A stretch of DNA of 14,016 nucleotides from an uncultured Eubacteriales bacterium (lineage in GTDB: Bacteria; Bacillota; Clostridia; Oscillospirales; CAG-382), in contig URCT01000070.1 of the NCBI GenBank assembly GCA_900546385.1, positions 1-14,016 on the forward strand. Reading direction: 5' to 3'. Numbering within the stretch: position 1 is the stretch's first letter; each line of letters begins with the position of its first letter. The notes beneath the pieces were generated by a model, which saw only the letters and a list, made by a program, of their open reading frames with translations, was not told the origin of the DNA and did not search any database. Positions 6,958-14,016 of this stretch are shown here, in pieces. A program made the translations under genes and the position numbers.

Positions 6958-8283
6958 TTATTTCAAGAACAGCTCAATGACCGGCACGGTGACATCGGGT
7001 GCCGGCACCGGCAGCTCCAATACCAAAAGGTCGTCCGCTTCGGTGCGGCATTCGCTGAAATGCGTGCTGGATTTTTCGGTGAACTTGATCTCACTGCCGT
7101 CATGCAAAAACTGCGCATAGTCCACCTTTCCGGCAAAGCCGCGCATTTCGAGAAATGCATACGGATATTCCATCAGATGCACATATAACCGCTTGCCGTC
7201 GGCACTCTGCGTAAACCGGCAGCCGCGCGGCACGGGAAATTCCGGGTCAGCCATGGTGCAGCCGTAAATCGAGCGGCCGTTTACGTGCATCCATTCGCCG
7301 TAAACCGCCAAAGCCGCGTCAGCACGCTTGTCAAAATTGCCGCGCGAGGTCGGGCCGACATTCATAAGCAGGTTTCCGCCGATGCAGACGGTGTTGATGA
7401 GCATTTCAATGAGCATCCGCGGTGATTTCCAGCTCTTTTCGTCACGATGATAGCCCCACGAGCCGGAGAAGGTCTGGCAGGCCTCCCAGGTCACGCGCTC
7501 GCCGGTCTTCGGGTGCTTCGGCCAGTCAAGAACCTGGTATTGCTCGGGCGTCCAAAGGTCTTGCTCCAAATCGGCGCGGTTGTCGATGATGATGTTCGGC
7601 TGAAGCGAGCGCACAAGGGAAATCAGCTTTTCGGATTCCCATTCGTTCTTGCCCTTGCCGCCGCCATGCTGCATCCAGGGCTTGACCGATGCCGGATTCG
7701 GATGCGTGTAGGAGAAGTCGAGCCATAAAATATCGATTTTTCCGTAGTTTGTCAACAGCTCCGTGAGCTGATCGCGCATATAGGCGGCATATTTATGTAC
7801 ATCACGGCCTTTGTCAAGCTCTTCGGCGTTCGGGTCGTTGCGGCGCGGATGGAGCGAATCGATCGGGAACTCCGGATGATGCCAGTCGATGAGGGAATAG
7901 TAGAAGCCGACGTGCAAGCCTTCGGCGCGAAATGCATCGGCATATTCCTTGACAAGGTCGCGCCCGAACGGCGTGTTCGTGATTTTGTAATCGGTGTGTT
8001 TGCTGTCAAATAAGCAAAAGCCCTCGTGGTGCTTGGTGGTGAGCACGGCATATTTCATGCCGGCGGCCTTGGCTTTTTTTGCCCATTCGCGCGCGTCGAA
8101 CAGGTCAGGGTCGAAGTGGTCGAAATACTTTTGATACTTTTCCTCGGAGATGAATTCATTGGTTTTTACCCATTCGTGACGCGCCGGAAGCGCATACAGA
8201 CCGAAATGGATGAACATACCGAACCGGTCGTGAATAAACCAGCTTGTGTCGCCGGCGGTTTTGTGTTCGGGAAATAAGGGCAT
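6958..8283 (-). CDS. Alpha-L-fucosidase, GH29 family, cytoplasmic
   Basis: A 441-residue protein starting at an ATG preceded by AAGGAGGTTCTTCTC, a near-perfect ribosome binding site. GH29 features are clear: WFIHDRFGMFIHFGLYA (15-31); KYAVLTTKHHEGFCLFDS (77-94), with the substrate-contacting HH pair; GFYYSLIDWHHP (126-137); and ILWLDF (185-190), whose D189 is the expected catalytic nucleophile. WGYH (276-279) and NLLMNVGPTSRG (304-315) match the end of the catalytic barrel. Residues about 335-441 form the usual C-terminal beta-sandwich. There is no signal peptide, so it would release L-fucose from imported fucosylated oligosaccharides or glycoconjugates. The acid/base residue is not conserved in sequence across GH29 and I do not assign it. 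It is followed by the GH30 gene on the same strand, which suggests a shared glycan-use function. Confidence 0.95.
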   Translation of the reverse strand: MPLFPEHKTAGDTSWFIHDRFGMFIHFGLYALPARHEWVKTNEFISEEKYQKYFDHFDPDLFDAREWAKKAKAAGMKYAVLTTKHHEGFCLFDSKHTDYKITNTPFGRDLVKEYADAFRAEGLHVGFYYSLIDWHHPEFPIDSLHPRRNDPNAEELDKGRDVHKYAAYMRDQLTELLTNYGKIDILWLDFSYTHPNPASVKPWMQHGGGKGKNEWESEKLISLVRSLQPNIIIDNRADLEQDLWTPEQYQVLDWPKHPKTGERVTWEACQTFSGSWGYHRDEKSWKSPRMLIEMLINTVCIGGNLLMNVGPTSRGNFDKRADAALAVYGEWMHVNGRSIYGCTMADPEFPVPRGCRFTQSADGKRLYVHLMEYPYAFLEMRGFAGKVDYAQFLHDGSEIKFTEKSSTHFSECRTEADDLLVLELPVPAPDVTVPVIELFLK

Positions 8284-8330
8284 GAGAAGAACCTCCTTGC
8301 AAATGCAGTATTCTGAAGTTTATTACTTTT

Positions 8331-8359
8331 ATTTTACCATATTTATCCGAATTTGCCAT
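8331..8359 (-). promoter_or_regulatory. Candidate sigma-A promoter of the fucosidase gene
   Basis: The minus strand shows ATGGCA (8354-8359, four of six matches to TTGACA), a 17-base spacer, and TAAAAT (8331-8336, five of six matches to TATAAT) preceded by TGG, giving an extended -10. It lies about 48 bases before the fucosidase start and downstream of the icd terminator. Confidence 0.6.
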
Positions 8360-8401
8360 GTGTTATTTCATCAACAATATGTGTTTTTCGGTAAAATCAA
8401 C

Positions 8402-8437
8402 AAAAAGACGCTCCGGAAATGATTCTTTCCGGAGCGT
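8402..8437 (-). terminator. Strong intrinsic terminator of the aconitase-icd operon
   Basis: A perfect 12-bp inverted repeat (ACGCTCCGGAAA at 8408-8419 with TTTCCGGAGCGT at 8426-8437) encloses a six-base loop. It is followed on the minus strand by CTTTTTG. It lies about 60 bases after the icd stop codon and before the fucosidase promoter. Confidence 0.92.
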
Positions 8438-8499
8438 ATGCGTTTTGACGGATATTAAAAGCAGGACGCTTTCGAAAGCGCCTAACCGCTTTGCTTGAT

Positions 8500-9711
8500 T
8501 TACGCCAACTTCTTTTCGAGTCGTTCGCGGATTGCCGAAATGAATTCGGCGGTGGTTGCGGTTTTGACCGTAATGCCCTCAGCAAGACCGGCAAGATCCT
8601 TAGTCATAATGCCGTCGTTCAACGTGTCAATGCAGGCTTCCTCCAGCTTGTCGGCAAACGAAACGAGGTCGGGCAGCCCGTCAAGCTCGCCGCGCTTGCG
8701 AAGCGCACTGCTCCAGGCGTAAATGGTCGCCATGGGGTTGGTGGAGGTGGTTTCACCGGCAAGATACTTGTAGTAGTGGCGCGTGACCGTGCCGTGCGCG
8801 GCTTCGTATTCATAGTTGCCGTCCGGGCTGACAAGAACGCTGGTCATCATGGCAAGCGAACCGAACGCGGTGGAGACCATGTCGCTCATAACGTCGCCAT
8901 CGTAGTTCTTGCACGCCCAAATGTAGCCGCCCTCGCTGCGGATAACGCGTGCGACAGCGTCGTCAATCAGGGTGTAGAAATATGTAATGCCGAGCTTTTC
9001 AAACGTTTCTTTGTAGTCGGCTTCATAAACTTCGGCGAAAATGTCCTTAAACGTGTGGTCATACTTTTTGCTGATGGTGTCCTTGGTGGAGAACCACAGG
9101 TCTTGCTTGGTATCGATGGCATATTTGAAGCAAGAATGCGCGAAGGAGCGAATGGACGTGTCCTTGTTGTACTGTCCCTGCAAAACGCCCGGGCATTCGA
9201 AATCGTAGACCGTCTGGCGCGTTTCCTTTCCGTTTTCATCGGTAAAGACAATCTCTGCCTTGCCCTTGCCGGGAATGCGCATTTCGGAAGCCTTGTACAC
9301 GTCGCCGTAGGCATGACGGGCAATGGTGATCGGCTTTTTCCAGTTTTTCACGACCGGCTTGATGGAATCGATGAGAATCGGCGCACGGAAGACTGTGCCG
9401 TCCAAAATCGCACGGATGGTGCCGTTGGGGCTTTTCCACATCTCTTTTAAGTGGTATTCCTCGACGCGTTGGGCATTCGGCGTGATGGTGGCACATTTGA
9501 CGGCAACGCCGTATTTTTTGGCGGCATAGCTGGCGTCAACCGTCACCTGGTCATCGGTGCGGTCGCGTTCGGGAAGACCGAGGTCGTAGTATTCGGTCTT
9601 TAATTCCACAAACGGTTCTAACAGCTCTTCCTTGATGATCTGCCAGATGATGCGGGTCATCTCGTCGCCGTCCATTTCGACAAGCGGCGTTTTCATTTGA
9701 ATTTTCTGCAT
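8500..9711 (-). CDS. icd: NADP-dependent isocitrate dehydrogenase (eukaryote-like type II)
   Basis: A 403-residue protein, the usual length for the homodimeric type II family. It oxidatively decarboxylates isocitrate to 2-oxoglutarate with NADP+ in the cytoplasm. Visible motifs: VEMDGDEMTR (11-20); the substrate loop SPNGTIR (94-100); R109 and R132 for isocitrate; HAYGD with catalytic Y135; the conserved WFSTKDTISKKYD with catalytic K210; metal-binding D250, D271 and D275; and AHGTVTRHY (305-313), where R311-H312 is the pair that selects NADP+ in this subfamily. The ATG at 9711 follows AAAAAGGAGATATTTCCC. The gene starts 23 bases after the lipoprotein gene, its site almost touching that stop codon, so it is the last gene of an operon begun by the aconitase-like gene. 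In an anaerobe it most likely supplies 2-oxoglutarate for glutamate, and NADPH. Confidence 0.97.
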   Translation of the reverse strand: MQKIQMKTPLVEMDGDEMTRIIWQIIKEELLEPFVELKTEYYDLGLPERDRTDDQVTVDASYAAKKYGVAVKCATITPNAQRVEEYHLKEMWKSPNGTIRAILDGTVFRAPILIDSIKPVVKNWKKPITIARHAYGDVYKASEMRIPGKGKAEIVFTDENGKETRQTVYDFECPGVLQGQYNKDTSIRSFAHSCFKYAIDTKQDLWFSTKDTISKKYDHTFKDIFAEVYEADYKETFEKLGITYFYTLIDDAVARVIRSEGGYIWACKNYDGDVMSDMVSTAFGSLAMMTSVLVSPDGNYEYEAAHGTVTRHYYKYLAGETTSTNPMATIYAWSSALRKRGELDGLPDLVSFADKLEEACIDTLNDGIMTKDLAGLAEGITVKTATTAEFISAIRERLEKKLA

Positions 9712-9734
9712 GGGAAATATCTCCTTTTTGCGGC

Positions 9735-10529
9735 CTATTTGGCAAGAGCCGCTTTTAATTCATCAAAAGTCATGTCACCGACTAAAGGCTGATAGTCGCC
9801 CTCAATCTGCATGGAGGCGTAGTCTTCTTTCGAAAGCTCGTTTTCACCGTAATAATAGTAGGTGGCGTTTGTGTCGATCGGTTCGTCGTCGTCCGGCATT
9901 TGGTTGTGGTTCTTGTCCTCGAACAGCGTGGTGAACAGGTCTTTTTCATAGAACGGCTTGAAGCGGAGCTTTTCATCGACGTGATAATAGTTCTCATAGC
10001 ACACCGCGCCGGCATAATCGTTGTTGAAGCCGCGCAGGACGTTGCCGCCCGGAATGTAGTCATAGCCGCCGTTTCCGCCGACGCCGTAGCCGAAACCGTC
10101 TATGAGCGTATAAACGCGGCCGTTCGCATAGGTGTACATACTCACAAGACCCGGCATGAAAATGACAAGCTCTTTGCTGCCTTTTCCGTCAAAATCGATG
10201 AGATTATAGACAGTGTTTTCGGCATTTTTGTATTCGTCGTTAAAGGCGTTGACCGTTTCGAGATACGCTTCGGCGAAGCCGGCGGCTTCGGTCACGTCCG
10301 TCTTTTGTTCGGGATCGGTGCTGTCAGCGGCTTCGCCATTGCCTGCGGCTTCGCTGCTTTGTTCCGTGCCGCCTGCTTCGCCGCCCGTTACATCGTCGGT
10401 GTTCGGCGCGTCGGTATTCTCAGTGTTTTCGGGAAGATCGGGCGTTTCGGTATTTTTATTCTGACATCCGGCAAACAGCGCTGCGCTGACGATTGCCGCA
10501 AAAAGAAGTAAAGCGAGCTTTCGTTTCAT
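9735..10529 (-). CDS. Lipoprotein of unknown function with calcium-loop-like motif
   Basis: A 264-residue protein with a type II signal peptide: MKRK, a hydrophobic stretch, then lipobox LFAGC with acylated C22, so it is anchored on the outer face of the membrane. Residues 23-85 are a low-complexity linker rich in Thr, Glu, Asp, Asn and Gly. The folded part begins near 88. NLIDFDGKGSKELVIFMPG (about 108-126) resembles the D-x-D-G-x-G repeats of FG-GAP-like domains. DKNHNQMPDDDE (about 208-219) has the Asp/Asn spacing of an EF-hand or dockerin-type calcium loop, followed by a Tyr run. The start is supported by GGAAGGAAATTTCAAC. It lies between the aconitase-like gene (61 bases upstream) and icd (23 bases downstream) on the same strand, an odd place for an exported protein. 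The function is unknown; ligand binding or sensing is possible but speculative. Confidence 0.88.
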   Translation of the reverse strand: MKRKLALLLFAAIVSAALFAGCQNKNTETPDLPENTENTDAPNTDDVTGGEAGGTEQSSEAAGNGEAADSTDPEQKTDVTEAAGFAEAYLETVNAFNDEYKNAENTVYNLIDFDGKGSKELVIFMPGLVSMYTYANGRVYTLIDGFGYGVGGNGGYDYIPGGNVLRGFNNDYAGAVCYENYYHVDEKLRFKPFYEKDLFTTLFEDKNHNQMPDDDEPIDTNATYYYYGENELSKEDYASMQIEGDYQPLVGDMTFDELKAALAK

Positions 10530-10590
10530 GTTGAAATTTCCTTCCGCATTAAGATATGAATAGTATGGGAAAAACGCGCTTTTTTATGCG

Positions 10591-12831
10591 TTATGCCTTG
10601 TGCGACGCATAGTAGTTGATGAGGCAGCCGTCTAAGATGATTTCCTTTTCGTCCGCAGTCAGTCCCTTGACATATAACGCAATGTCGTGCAGCTTTCCGG
10701 CTTTGTCAAGCACCTTTGCGGCAAACGCTTCACAGCCTGCGGCAAGCTTTTCGCGGATATCCGGTACAAAAACGTAATCGCCGTTTTCATACGGGAAGCT
10801 CTCGGTTTTGTCGATGGTGAACGGCAGAATGCCCCAGTTGATGCAGTTGCTGCGGTAACGCTTGGTGGCGAATTCGTAGCAGATGTTGGCAAAGCCGCCG
10901 AGAACCTTTTGGCAGGACGCGGCCTGTTCACGTGCCGAGCCGTCGCCGGGCTTGTTGGCAAAAACGCAAGAGCCGAACTGCGTGTTTTTCATAAGCTCGT
11001 CCGCGTTTCCGAAAGCGGCAAGCGCGTGTGCAAGCTCTTCGGGCTTTTCACCGGCAATGCGCGCACGTTCGGTCGTATCGACCTCTTTGCTGCGCGAAAC
11101 ATACATCGGTTCGCGGCGCGACAGCGCGAATTCCGCCAGGCGAAGCGGATTGCTGCGGTAGGACGAGGTCTCGCCGGACGGAATCAGCTCGTCGGTGGTG
11201 GTGACATCGTCGCGGATGACGGCGGCAAGCTTGACAAGCAGATTGTCGGCAAGCGGATACATTTTCGGCCAATCCGTGATGTTCGGTCCCATGATGAGCT
11301 TTTCGTCCTTCATCGGCTTGCCGAAGCCGTAATACACACGATGCTCGTAAACGGTCTTGTCGAACGTATACGGCACGGGTTCGAAGTCGTAATCTATGTC
11401 GGTGGCTGCCGTGATCACGCCGCCGTTTGCCGCTGTTGCGGCAATGCTGCGCGAATCCATGAGGGCAACACCGGCAAGCTGTCCTTCGCCGGGCTTGGAG
11501 CCTTCGCGGTTGGGGAAGTTGCGCGTGGTGTGGCGCAGTGAAAGGCCGTTGTTGGCCGGGACGTCGCCTGCACCGAAGCACGGGCCGCAGAACGACGGTT
11601 TTATCACCGCACCGGCTTCAAGAAGCGTTTCGGTAAAGCCGCCGCGTGTAAGTGCAAGACTGACCGGGACGCTGGTCGGGTAGACCGAAAGATTGAAATA
11701 GCCGTTGCCGGTGCTCTTGTCCTTCAAAATAGCGGAGGCTTCGCAAATGTTGTCAAACAGACCGCCGCTGCACCCGGCGATAATGCCTTGATCGGCAAAA
11801 ACCTTGCCGTCATGCGCTTTGGAAACGAGGTCGAGCTTGACCTTGCCGAACTTTTCGGCGGCTGTTTTTTCGACGTCCGCCAAAATGTCGGCGGCGTTTG
11901 CGGTGAATTCGTGAATGGTGTAGGCGTTGGACGGATGGAAGGGCAGGGCAATCATCGGCTCGATTTTGTCAAGCTCGATGGTGATCATGCTGTCATAATA
12001 GGCCACCTTTTCCGGCGCGAGCTTTTTGTAGTCGTCCGGACGGCCATGCACGGCATAATGCGTTTTGACCACATCGTCGGTCTCCCAAATGGAGGACAGA
12101 CAGGTGGTTTCGGTGGTCATGACATCAATACCGTTGCGGAAATCAATCGGCAGTGACGCAACGCCAGGGCCGGTAAATTCGAGCACCTTGTTCTTGACAA
12201 AGCCGTTTGCGAACACCGCCTTTGTGAGCGCGATGGCCACGTCGTGCGGGCCGACACCGCGGCGCGGTTTGCCGGTGAGATAGACCAAAACGACGCCCGG
12301 ATAGGCAACGTCATACGTGTTTTTGAGCAACTGCTTGACAAGCTCCGGGCCGCCTTCGCCGACGCCCATCGTGCCGAGCGCGCCGTAGCGCGTGTGGCTG
12401 TCCGAGCCTAAAATCATCTTGCCGCAGCCGGAAAGCTCTTCACGGGCAAACGAATGGATAACGCTTTGGTTGGCCGGCACATAAATGCCGCCGTATTTGC
12501 GTGCGGCCGAAAGACCGAAAACATGGTCGTCCTCGTTGATGGTGCCGCCGACGGCGCAAAGGCTGTTGTGGCAGTTGGTGAGGGCATAGGGAAGCGGAAA
12601 TTCCGTAAGGCCGCTGGCACGTGCCGTCTGAATGATGCCGACATAGGTGATGTCGTGCGAAACGAGCGCGTCAAAGCGGATTTTTAACGCGGTGTCGTTG
12701 CCGGACGTGTTGTGTGCGGATAAGATTTTGTAGGCAATTGTGCCTTTTTTTGCTTCTTCGGGACGAACGGACGAGGTGTGCGTCGGTTTGCCGTCCACCA
12801 AATAAATGCCGCTATTTTCAAGAGTGATCAT
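10591..12831 (-). CDS. Aconitase-family hydratase, probably the aconitate hydratase of this operon
   Basis: A 746-residue iron-sulfur hydro-lyase, expected to isomerise citrate and isocitrate through cis-aconitate. The aconitase fold is evident: NCHNSLCAVGG (87-97) and ILGSDSHTRYGALGTMGVGEGG (140-161) carry the active-site histidines. C354 (AGCSGG), C415 and C418 (FCGPCFG) are the three expected 4Fe-4S ligands. RNFPNREGSKPGEGQ (437-451) matches the substrate-binding Arg loop. The swivel domain follows at about 590-746, with GDGSAREQ at 629-636 in place of the usual GEGSSRE. Many motifs diverge from AcnA and AcnB; the length and pattern recall the clostridial 'hydratase' group related to E. 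coli YbhJ, a comparison from memory. Pairing with icd argues for true aconitase activity. The ribosome site (GAAAGG, about ten bases upstream) is moderate. It is the first gene of the operon, behind a perfect promoter. Confidence 0.9.
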   Translation of the reverse strand: MITLENSGIYLVDGKPTHTSSVRPEEAKKGTIAYKILSAHNTSGNDTALKIRFDALVSHDITYVGIIQTARASGLTEFPLPYALTNCHNSLCAVGGTINEDDHVFGLSAARKYGGIYVPANQSVIHSFAREELSGCGKMILGSDSHTRYGALGTMGVGEGGPELVKQLLKNTYDVAYPGVVLVYLTGKPRRGVGPHDVAIALTKAVFANGFVKNKVLEFTGPGVASLPIDFRNGIDVMTTETTCLSSIWETDDVVKTHYAVHGRPDDYKKLAPEKVAYYDSMITIELDKIEPMIALPFHPSNAYTIHEFTANAADILADVEKTAAEKFGKVKLDLVSKAHDGKVFADQGIIAGCSGGLFDNICEASAILKDKSTGNGYFNLSVYPTSVPVSLALTRGGFTETLLEAGAVIKPSFCGPCFGAGDVPANNGLSLRHTTRNFPNREGSKPGEGQLAGVALMDSRSIAATAANGGVITAATDIDYDFEPVPYTFDKTVYEHRVYYGFGKPMKDEKLIMGPNITDWPKMYPLADNLLVKLAAVIRDDVTTTDELIPSGETSSYRSNPLRLAEFALSRREPMYVSRSKEVDTTERARIAGEKPEELAHALAAFGNADELMKNTQFGSCVFANKPGDGSAREQAASCQKVLGGFANICYEFATKRYRSNCINWGILPFTIDKTESFPYENGDYVFVPDIREKLAAGCEAFAAKVLDKAGKLHDIALYVKGLTADEKEIILDGCLINYYASHKA

Positions 12832-12894
12832 ACGCTTTCAGCCTTTCAAAACGCGTCGCAAGGGACACGAAAAAATCGTTATTTCAACAACTAT

Positions 12895-12923
12895 ATTATA
12901 TAAAAAACTTAAAAATCTGTCAA
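12895..12923 (-). promoter_or_regulatory. Perfect-consensus sigma-A promoter of the aconitase-icd operon
   Basis: The minus strand reads TTGACA (12918-12923), exactly 17 bases, then TATAAT (12895-12900). All twelve core bases and the spacing match consensus. The expected transcript start is near 12888, giving a leader of about 55 bases before the aconitase-like gene. The AT-rich spacer and the position just past the upstream gene's terminator support the call. Confidence 0.93.
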
Positions 12924-12938
12924 GTGGTAAGACTCATC

Positions 12939-12967
12939 AAAAAAACGCCGGAAAACCGACGTTTTTT
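12939..12967. terminator. Intrinsic terminator of the SbcD/YhaO-like gene
   Basis: AAAAAACG (12940-12947) pairs with CGTTTTTT (12960-12967). After one mismatch, CGG pairs with CCG around an AAAA loop. On the minus strand the stem ends in seven Ts, which suits the phosphoesterase gene ending at 12989. The structure is symmetric and could work both ways, but no plus-strand gene approaches it. Confidence 0.85.
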
Positions 12968-12988
12968 GAACGATATGATGCGATTTTT

Positions 12989-14016
12989 CTATAACTCCCG
13001 GCCGTTTAAAGCTTTTAGCCCGTATTTGAGCGCTAAAATCGCGGTTTCGCGTTCTTCGGGATTTTCCGAAACGAGCGCCGGTTCTAACTTCCGGTAAAAT
13101 GCGCCTAAGAGCGTGCCTTCTTTTTTTAGCACCTCCGCACCGTATAACGGCAGTGTGTTGTCTTTGACCTCCAGCGCATAAGGCGCAGGCAAAAGCGCAC
13201 GGATAGCGGCGGCGTCCGGCACGAAATCCGGCGTTGTCACGCCCTCTAAAATCAGCCGCAGAGCCGTGTCGCTTCCGTATTCGGCGCAGGTTGCCGTTAA
13301 TTTTTCTGCGACGTCCGCCATCGTTGCCGCACCCGTGATATCGGCGGATACGATTTCGTAGCGGCGTTTGCAAAACCGCACGGGACGCAATTCAAGCTTT
13401 TCTTCGGAGATCTCGCCGACGAGCGCACCCTTGTAGCCGGTTTCATCAAAGCCGCGGCCCTCCATGCAGCCGGAATAGGCATAGGCCGTTTTTTCGGCAT
13501 ATTTTAACTCGCTTGCCTTGTGGATATGCCCGAGAGCGGCATAAGCAAGCCCGCTTGAGGCAAGGTCGCTTACCGCAAGCGGCGCATACGGCGACAGCGG
13601 CGCGCCCAAATCGGCGTGCGCGGCAAGAAGATTGAGCTTGCCCTGCGCGTCCTCCGGCACATGGAACCCGGCAAGCGGCGGTGTCGAAAGCGTTTCGGCG
13701 GTGAAGGCGTAGCCCCAGACGCGCACATTGCTTTCGGGAATATCAAAATAGCTTATTTCGGGCGAGGTGAAAATGTGGACGTTTTCCGGCCATTCGGTGA
13801 GCTTGTACGGCGAACGCTCGGTATAGGGGTCGTGATTGCCCGGAGCAATGACAAAGTGGCAGGAGGGAAAAGCCGAAAATTCGTGCACCAGCATTTCCAT
13901 GGTATCCTTGGTGACAAATTCATCGTCGAACAGATCTCCGGCAATGATAAACAGTTTACAGCCTTCGGTTTTGGCGTATAAGACCGCGCCCGAAAAATCA
14001 CTGCGCAGCTCCGTGC
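12989..14016 (-). CDS. SbcD/YhaO-like metallophosphoesterase, DNA repair exonuclease family (5' partial)
   Basis: The frame stays open to the right edge, so the N-terminus lies outside the window; an internal ATG at 13900 is not the start because conserved sequence precedes it. The visible 341 residues carry the two-metal phosphoesterase motifs in order: AGDLFD (25-30), GNHD (59-62), HAD near 133 and GHIH (162-165). Only the first motif (D-x-H) is missing, as expected for a truncated 5' end. The C-terminal 150 residues or so form the capping region seen in SbcD/Mre11/YhaO nucleases (ALRLILEG, TLLGAFYRKLEP). Members process DNA ends with an SbcC/Rad50-type ATPase. Here the gene ends at a terminator with no ATPase gene downstream, so a partner must lie upstream or elsewhere. 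YhaO-like seems the nearest fit, but a generic nuclease of this family is possible. Confidence 0.9.
   Translation of the reverse strand, partial: TELRSDFSGAVLYAKTEGCKLFIIAGDLFDDEFVTKDTMEMLVHEFSAFPSCHFVIAPGNHDPYTERSPYKLTEWPENVHIFTSPEISYFDIPESNVRVWGYAFTAETLSTPPLAGFHVPEDAQGKLNLLAAHADLGAPLSPYAPLAVSDLASSGLAYAALGHIHKASELKYAEKTAYAYSGCMEGRGFDETGYKGALVGEISEEKLELRPVRFCKRRYEIVSADITGAATMADVAEKLTATCAEYGSDTALRLILEGVTTPDFVPDAAAIRALLPAPYALEVKDNTLPLYGAEVLKKEGTLLGAFYRKLEPALVSENPEERETAILALKYGLKALNGREL

Noticed and set aside
8491..9450. Long plus-strand open frame (319 codons) opposite icd
   Set aside because: It lies wholly antisense to a confidently identified gene, has no ribosome site or recognisable domains, and is explained by the codon bias of the real gene.
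10568..10585. AT-rich hairpin between the aconitase-like gene and the lipoprotein gene
   Set aside because: The stem is about five A-T pairs, too weak for a terminator. It might modulate read-through but cannot be supported.
10687..11541. Long plus-strand open frame (284 codons) opposite the aconitase-like gene
   Set aside because: It is antisense to clear catalytic motifs, and its composition is typical of a reverse-frame shadow.
12825..12840. TGAAAGCG half-site overlapping the aconitase-like start codon, resembling a CcpA cre box
   Set aside because: The left half fits, but the right half matches poorly (about 10 of 14 overall), so chance is a sufficient explanation.

Overview
The window looks like chromosomal DNA of an anaerobic gut-type Firmicute, probably class Clostridia and near Oscillospiraceae/Ruminococcaceae; this placement is inferred. 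The signs are strong AGGAGG-type ribosome binding sites, a textbook sigma-A promoter (TTGACA, 17-base spacer, TATAAT), S-layer homology (SLH) anchoring, a type II lipoprotein, glycan-degrading enzymes, and a clostridial style of secreted surface protein. No RNA genes, insertion sequences, CRISPR arrays or phage genes were seen.

Left region (2-5300, + strand): the 3' part of a giant cell-wall-anchored protein with an SLH repeat, jelly-roll modules, a GH99/WbsX-like catalytic domain, a duplicated beta-sandwich module around a copper-amine-oxidase-N-like stalk domain, an Ala/Glu-rich helical linker and a C-terminal carbohydrate-binding-like module. A hairpin-rich spacer of about 150 bases follows. 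Then come a secreted 264-residue protein of unknown function and, three bases later, a 42-residue acidic microprotein. A bidirectional terminator (5411-5460) closes this unit against the convergent genes.

Middle region (5530-8283, - strand): two glycosidases without signal peptides, a GH29 alpha-L-fucosidase followed by a GH30-family enzyme. Each has its own candidate promoter. They probably act on imported fucosylated or beta-linked oligosaccharides, so together with the surface protein they suggest a host- or plant-glycan lifestyle.

Right region (8500-14016, - strand): an operon of a divergent aconitase-family hydratase, a lipoprotein and NADP-dependent isocitrate dehydrogenase. It runs from a perfect-consensus promoter (12895-12923) to a strong terminator (8402-8437). 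The two enzymes would take citrate to 2-oxoglutarate, giving glutamate precursor and NADPH; the lipoprotein between them is unexplained. Upstream, and separated by a terminator, is the 3' part of an SbcD/YhaO-like metallophosphoesterase gene that runs off the window. All long open frames opposite these genes are judged to be shadows.
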